Origin: Verrucomicrobiota bacterium
GTDB taxonomy: Bacteria > Verrucomicrobiota > Verrucomicrobiia > Chthoniobacterales > UBA10450
NCBI GenBank assembly: GCA_003218375.1
Contig: QHNH01000030.1
Location: 1-64,000, forward strand
Direction: 5' to 3'
DNA length: 64,000 nt
In this document: one piece after another, positions 61,726 through 64,000 of the stretch
Position numbering within the stretch: position 1 is the stretch's first letter
Layout: each line of letters opens with the position of its first letter
The notes under the pieces: model-generated
The model's database searches: none
The model's input: only the letters and a program-made list of their open reading frames with translations
Told to the model about the DNA's origin: nothing
Translations under genes and position numbers: made by a program

Positions 61726-62292
61726 TCACTTGCTGCCGGGCTTGACCGCGGGAACGCGGGCCAGATCCGGTGGAAGGTTGTCGGCCGGGAAGGTCTCGAC
61801 GTTCATCTCGATGAGGCTGATAAACGGGCAACCGTAATCGGGTCGCTGGCCGCCGCTGCGATCGACGATGACTCCGATGCCGGCGACCAGGCCGCCGTGG
61901 ACGCGGACGATATCGACGGTCTCCTGGACGCGTCCGCCACGCGTGACCACGTCTTCCGCCACGATGAACCGCTCGTTAGGCCGGATCTGAAAACCGCGCC
62001 GCAGCACGAGGCCGCCGGCGTCTTTCTCGACGAAGATGTGGCGTTTCCCGAGGGCCCGGCCGACTTCCTGGCCGACGATGATGCCGCCCAAAGCAGGAGA
62101 GATGACGGTATCGCACTCGAGGTCGCGCAATTTATCGGCGAGCCGTCCGCAAACCTCAGCGGCGATCTCAGTGTGCTGCAGGAGCAGCGCACACTGGAAG
62201 AATTGCCGGCTGTGGAGGCCCGATCGCAAAACGAAATGGCCGTCGAGAAGCGCGCCGGTGCGGCGGAACAGCGCCAGCAAGTCGTCGCTCAT
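61726..62292 (-). CDS. pyrE: Orotate phosphoribosyltransferase
   Basis: From the ATG at 62292 the product is 188 residues. It starts MSDDLLALFRRTGALLDGHF, has LRSGLHSRQFFQ, PALGGIIVGQEVG and the PRPP loop VAEDVVTRGGRVQET. It makes OMP, which pyrF at 34510 then decarboxylates. The start codon directly abuts a 116-bp hairpin, leaving no Shine-Dalgarno; translation of the repeat from upstream starts (to 62484) is possible but the repeat-derived N-terminus is not conserved-looking. Confidence 0.9.
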   Translation of the reverse strand: MSDDLLALFRRTGALLDGHFVLRSGLHSRQFFQCALLLQHTEIAAEVCGRLADKLRDLECDTVISPALGGIIVGQEVGRALGKRHIFVEKDAGGLVLRRGFQIRPNERFIVAEDVVTRGGRVQETVDIVRVHGGLVAGIGVIVDRSGGQRPDYGCPFISLIEMNVETFPADNLPPDLARVPAVKPGSK

Positions 62293-62408
62293 CTGGGGAG
62301 CGCACGCGCCTCGCGTGCTGGCGAAGGCGCCCTCGCCTTCGCGAACTTTGCGCTGGAGTTTCGGCGAGGGCGCCGAAACAAGCACGCGAGGGAGCGTGCG
62401 CTCCCCAG
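62293..62408. repeat. 116-bp long inverted repeat at the pyrE start
   Basis: CTGGGGAGCGCACGC on the left and GCGTGCGCTCCCCAG on the right are complementary, and GCGAAGGCGCCCTCGCC pairs with GGCGAGGGCGCCGAAAC further in. The hairpin starts at the base next to the pyrE ATG. Confidence 0.75.
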
Positions 62409-62443
62409 AAATGCGGGAAATTCTTGAGACCGAGACATGGAGA

Positions 62444-62866
62444 CTAACCCGACGTATCGCTGGCCGTCTTTCCGTTCGCCGCATGGCCGTCGTCGAATGC
62501 GATCGCCTCGATCTCCACGCGTGCGTTCTTCGGCAGGGTGGGAACGGCCACCGTCGAACGCGCGGGCGGGCTCTCCGTGAAGTAGGTCGCGTAAACTTCG
62601 TTCATCTTCTGGAAATCGCCGAAGTCCGCCAGGAACACCGTCGTCTTTACGACGTTGGCCAGGGTGAGTTGCTCCGCTTTCAGGATCGCCGTGACGCTAT
62701 CGAGCACCCGCCTGGTTTGCTCCGCGATATTTTCGGAAACGATCTGGCCGGTTTTTGGATCGAGCGGGACCTGTCCGGCGCAAAAGACCAGCGAGCCGGC
62801 CCGGACCGCCTGCGAGTAAGGCCCGATCGCTGCCGGAGCCTCGGTCGTGGAAATGATCTTCTTCAT
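62444..62866 (-). CDS. ridA: RidA-family reactive intermediate deaminase
   Basis: The product is 140 residues. It has APAAIGPYSQAVRAG, FCAGQVPLDPKTG, a central VVKTTVFLADFGDFQKMNEV segment and the arginine motif PPARSTVAVPTLPKNARVEI. RidA hydrolyses 2-aminoacrylate and similar imines. The C-terminus has about 15 extra polar residues. A TTTCCCGCTAAGCTC element just upstream may be its -10 region. It could be transcribed with pyrE. Confidence 0.92.
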   Translation of the reverse strand: MKKIISTTEAPAAIGPYSQAVRAGSLVFCAGQVPLDPKTGQIVSENIAEQTRRVLDSVTAILKAEQLTLANVVKTTVFLADFGDFQKMNEVYATYFTESPPARSTVAVPTLPKNARVEIEAIAFDDGHAANGKTASDTSG

Positions 62867-62891
62867 CCGGCGAGCTTAGCGGGAAAGGGAA

Positions 62892-62993
62892 TCTCACACA
62901 ACGGACACAAAGGGTCACAACGAAGATTTTTGTCAGGTCAATTCCCCAAAATTCCAAACCTTTGTGTCCCTTTGTGACCGTTGTGTGAGGTCT
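62892..62993. repeat. Palindromic spacer repeat (CACACAACGG family), second copy
   Basis: CTCACACAACGGACACAAAG and CTTTGTGACCGTTGTGTGAG are the outer arms of a hairpin in the divergent ridA-secA spacer. It matches the element at 3637-3718. Confidence 0.65.
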
Positions 62994-63060
62994 TTCTGCC
63001 GCGGCCAGAGACCATCCACGGTTGTTTCTGAGCGAATTGCGTCAATATTACCGGCTCAAC

Positions 63061-64000
63061 ATGGTTGGCTGGATTTTAAAGAAAATACTCGGGTCGAAGA
63101 ATCAGCGGGAGATCAAGCGTCTGATGCCGATCACGGGTCGCATCAACGAGCTCGACGAGCAATTTAAGACGCTCTCGGACGACGAGCTGCGCGCGAAGAC
63201 GGCCACGTGGAAGAGCGAGCTGGCCGCGATCCCAGAGCTGCCGGAACAATGGCAAAAGCTCGATGAGATCCTGCCCGAAGCGTTCGCCGTGGTGAAAAAT
63301 GCCGCGCGCCGGCTGACCGAACGCCAGCACGAGTTCACCGTCTGCGATCAGCCGATGGCTTGGAACATGGTGCATTTCGATGTCCAGCTCGTCGGCGGCA
63401 TCGTGTTGCATCGCGGCCGGATCTCGGAAATGGCGACCGGCGAAGGCAAGACGCTGGTGGCGACCCTCCCGCTCTACCTGAATGCGCTCACCGGCAAGGG
63501 CGCGCATCTCGTGACGGTGAACGATTACCTCGCCCGCCGCGACGCGGAATGGATGGGACAACTTTACAATTTCCTCGGCCTAACGACCGGCTGCATTCAG
63601 CACGATCAATCGCCGGACGAACGTCGCGAGCAGTATGGGATGGACATCACCTACGGAACGAACAGCGAGTTCGGCTTCGATTACCTGCGCGACAACGGGA
63701 TGGCCACGACGCGCGAGCAGCAGGTCCAGCGCGGCTACAATTACGCGATCGTCGATGAAGTCGATTCCATCCTGATCGATGAAGCCCGCACGCCACTCAT
63801 TATTAGCGGGCCCTCCACGGTTTCGACGCATCAATACGACAAGTGGAAGCCGCTCGTCGACCAGCTCGTGCGCAAGCAAAACATGCTTTGCAACCGGCTC
63901 GCGAGCGATGCCAAGGAACTTTTCGATCAGAGCAACATCGAGGACGGCGGCCTGGCGATGTTCAAAGTGAAATTGGGCCAGCCCCGGAACAAACAGCTCC
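63061..64000 (+). CDS. secA: Protein translocase subunit SecA, N-terminal part
   Basis: The frame runs off the right edge after 313 codons from the ATG at 63061. It shows a SecA start ([20 protein letters not shown]), RPxx-type [20 protein letters not shown], Walker [15 protein letters not shown], and [20 protein letters not shown]. SecA is the ATPase motor of the Sec translocon. The beginning of the preprotein-binding region is present; the rest is outside the window. Confidence 0.95.
   Translation, partial: MVGWILKKILGSKNQREIKRLMPITGRINELDEQFKTLSDDELRAKTATWKSELAAIPELPEQWQKLDEILPEAFAVVKNAARRLTERQHEFTVCDQPMAWNMVHFDVQLVGGIVLHRGRISEMATGEGKTLVATLPLYLNALTGKGAHLVTVNDYLARRDAEWMGQLYNFLGLTTGCIQHDQSPDERREQYGMDITYGTNSEFGFDYLRDNGMATTREQQVQRGYNYAIVDEVDSILIDEARTPLIISGPSTVSTHQYDKWKPLVDQLVRKQNMLCNRLASDAKELFDQSNIEDGGLAMFKVKLGQPRNKQL

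Overview
The window looks like a chromosomal segment of a GC-rich, Gram-negative bacterium. The best guess is the Verrucomicrobiota (a Chthoniobacterales/Spartobacteria-like soil lineage). This is inferred from several things: lpxA and a TolC-type outer-membrane protein, a VPEM-variant PEP-CTERM protein, a three-gene succinate dehydrogenase with a single cytochrome b, secreted proteins sharing a distinctive C-terminal domain, and many palindromic spacer repeats. No 16S rRNA gene is present, so the assignment is inference.

Layout. 1-2501: a small integron array on the minus strand. It has one partial and three complete cassettes, three attC sites, an attI-like boundary and a divergent integron-integrase gene cut down to about its first 60 codons, which abuts the 3' end of rlmN. 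2494-15659: mainly housekeeping genes, including rlmN, a HAD hydrolase, a PEP-CTERM protein with a strong terminator, prs-rplY-pth-rpsF-ssb, dprA, an alcohol dehydrogenase and topB. 15726-23200: an accessory zone. It holds a REP/RAYT element, three unknown genes that each carry the same promoter-plus-leader block, a metallo-beta-lactamase-fold/membrane protein pair, a nuclease gene scrap, a HEPN/MNT toxin-antitoxin pair and low-complexity spacers. 23228-36072: nrdR with a possible NrdR box in its promoter, a HIT protein, an L,D-transpeptidase, a truncated kinase gene beside a repeat, tRNA-Ser(GCU), moeA, marR-tolC-pgeF, lpxA-radC-prenyl synthase, a lipoate ligase-like gene, pyrF and ispE. 36077-39446: sdhCAB. 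39511-61709: a cell-surface region with glycosyltransferases, very large multi-spanning membrane proteins, beta-helix secreted proteins, an RCC1-repeat protein and a nucleotide-sugar epimerase. 61726-64000: pyrE, ridA and the start of secA.

How the genes work together. The marR-tolC-pgeF group looks like a regulated envelope/efflux unit. The 39.5-48.6 kb genes overlap one another by a few bases and probably build or decorate a surface polysaccharide. Three secreted proteins between 48.7 and 59.8 kb end in two copies each of one roughly 115-residue domain, which may serve for surface attachment. Two large genes in this zone (RCC1 protein; 610-residue membrane protein) appear frameshifted. The most notable structures are the inactivated integron, the triplicated promoter/leader regulon, the shared surface domain and the MBL/membrane two-gene unit.
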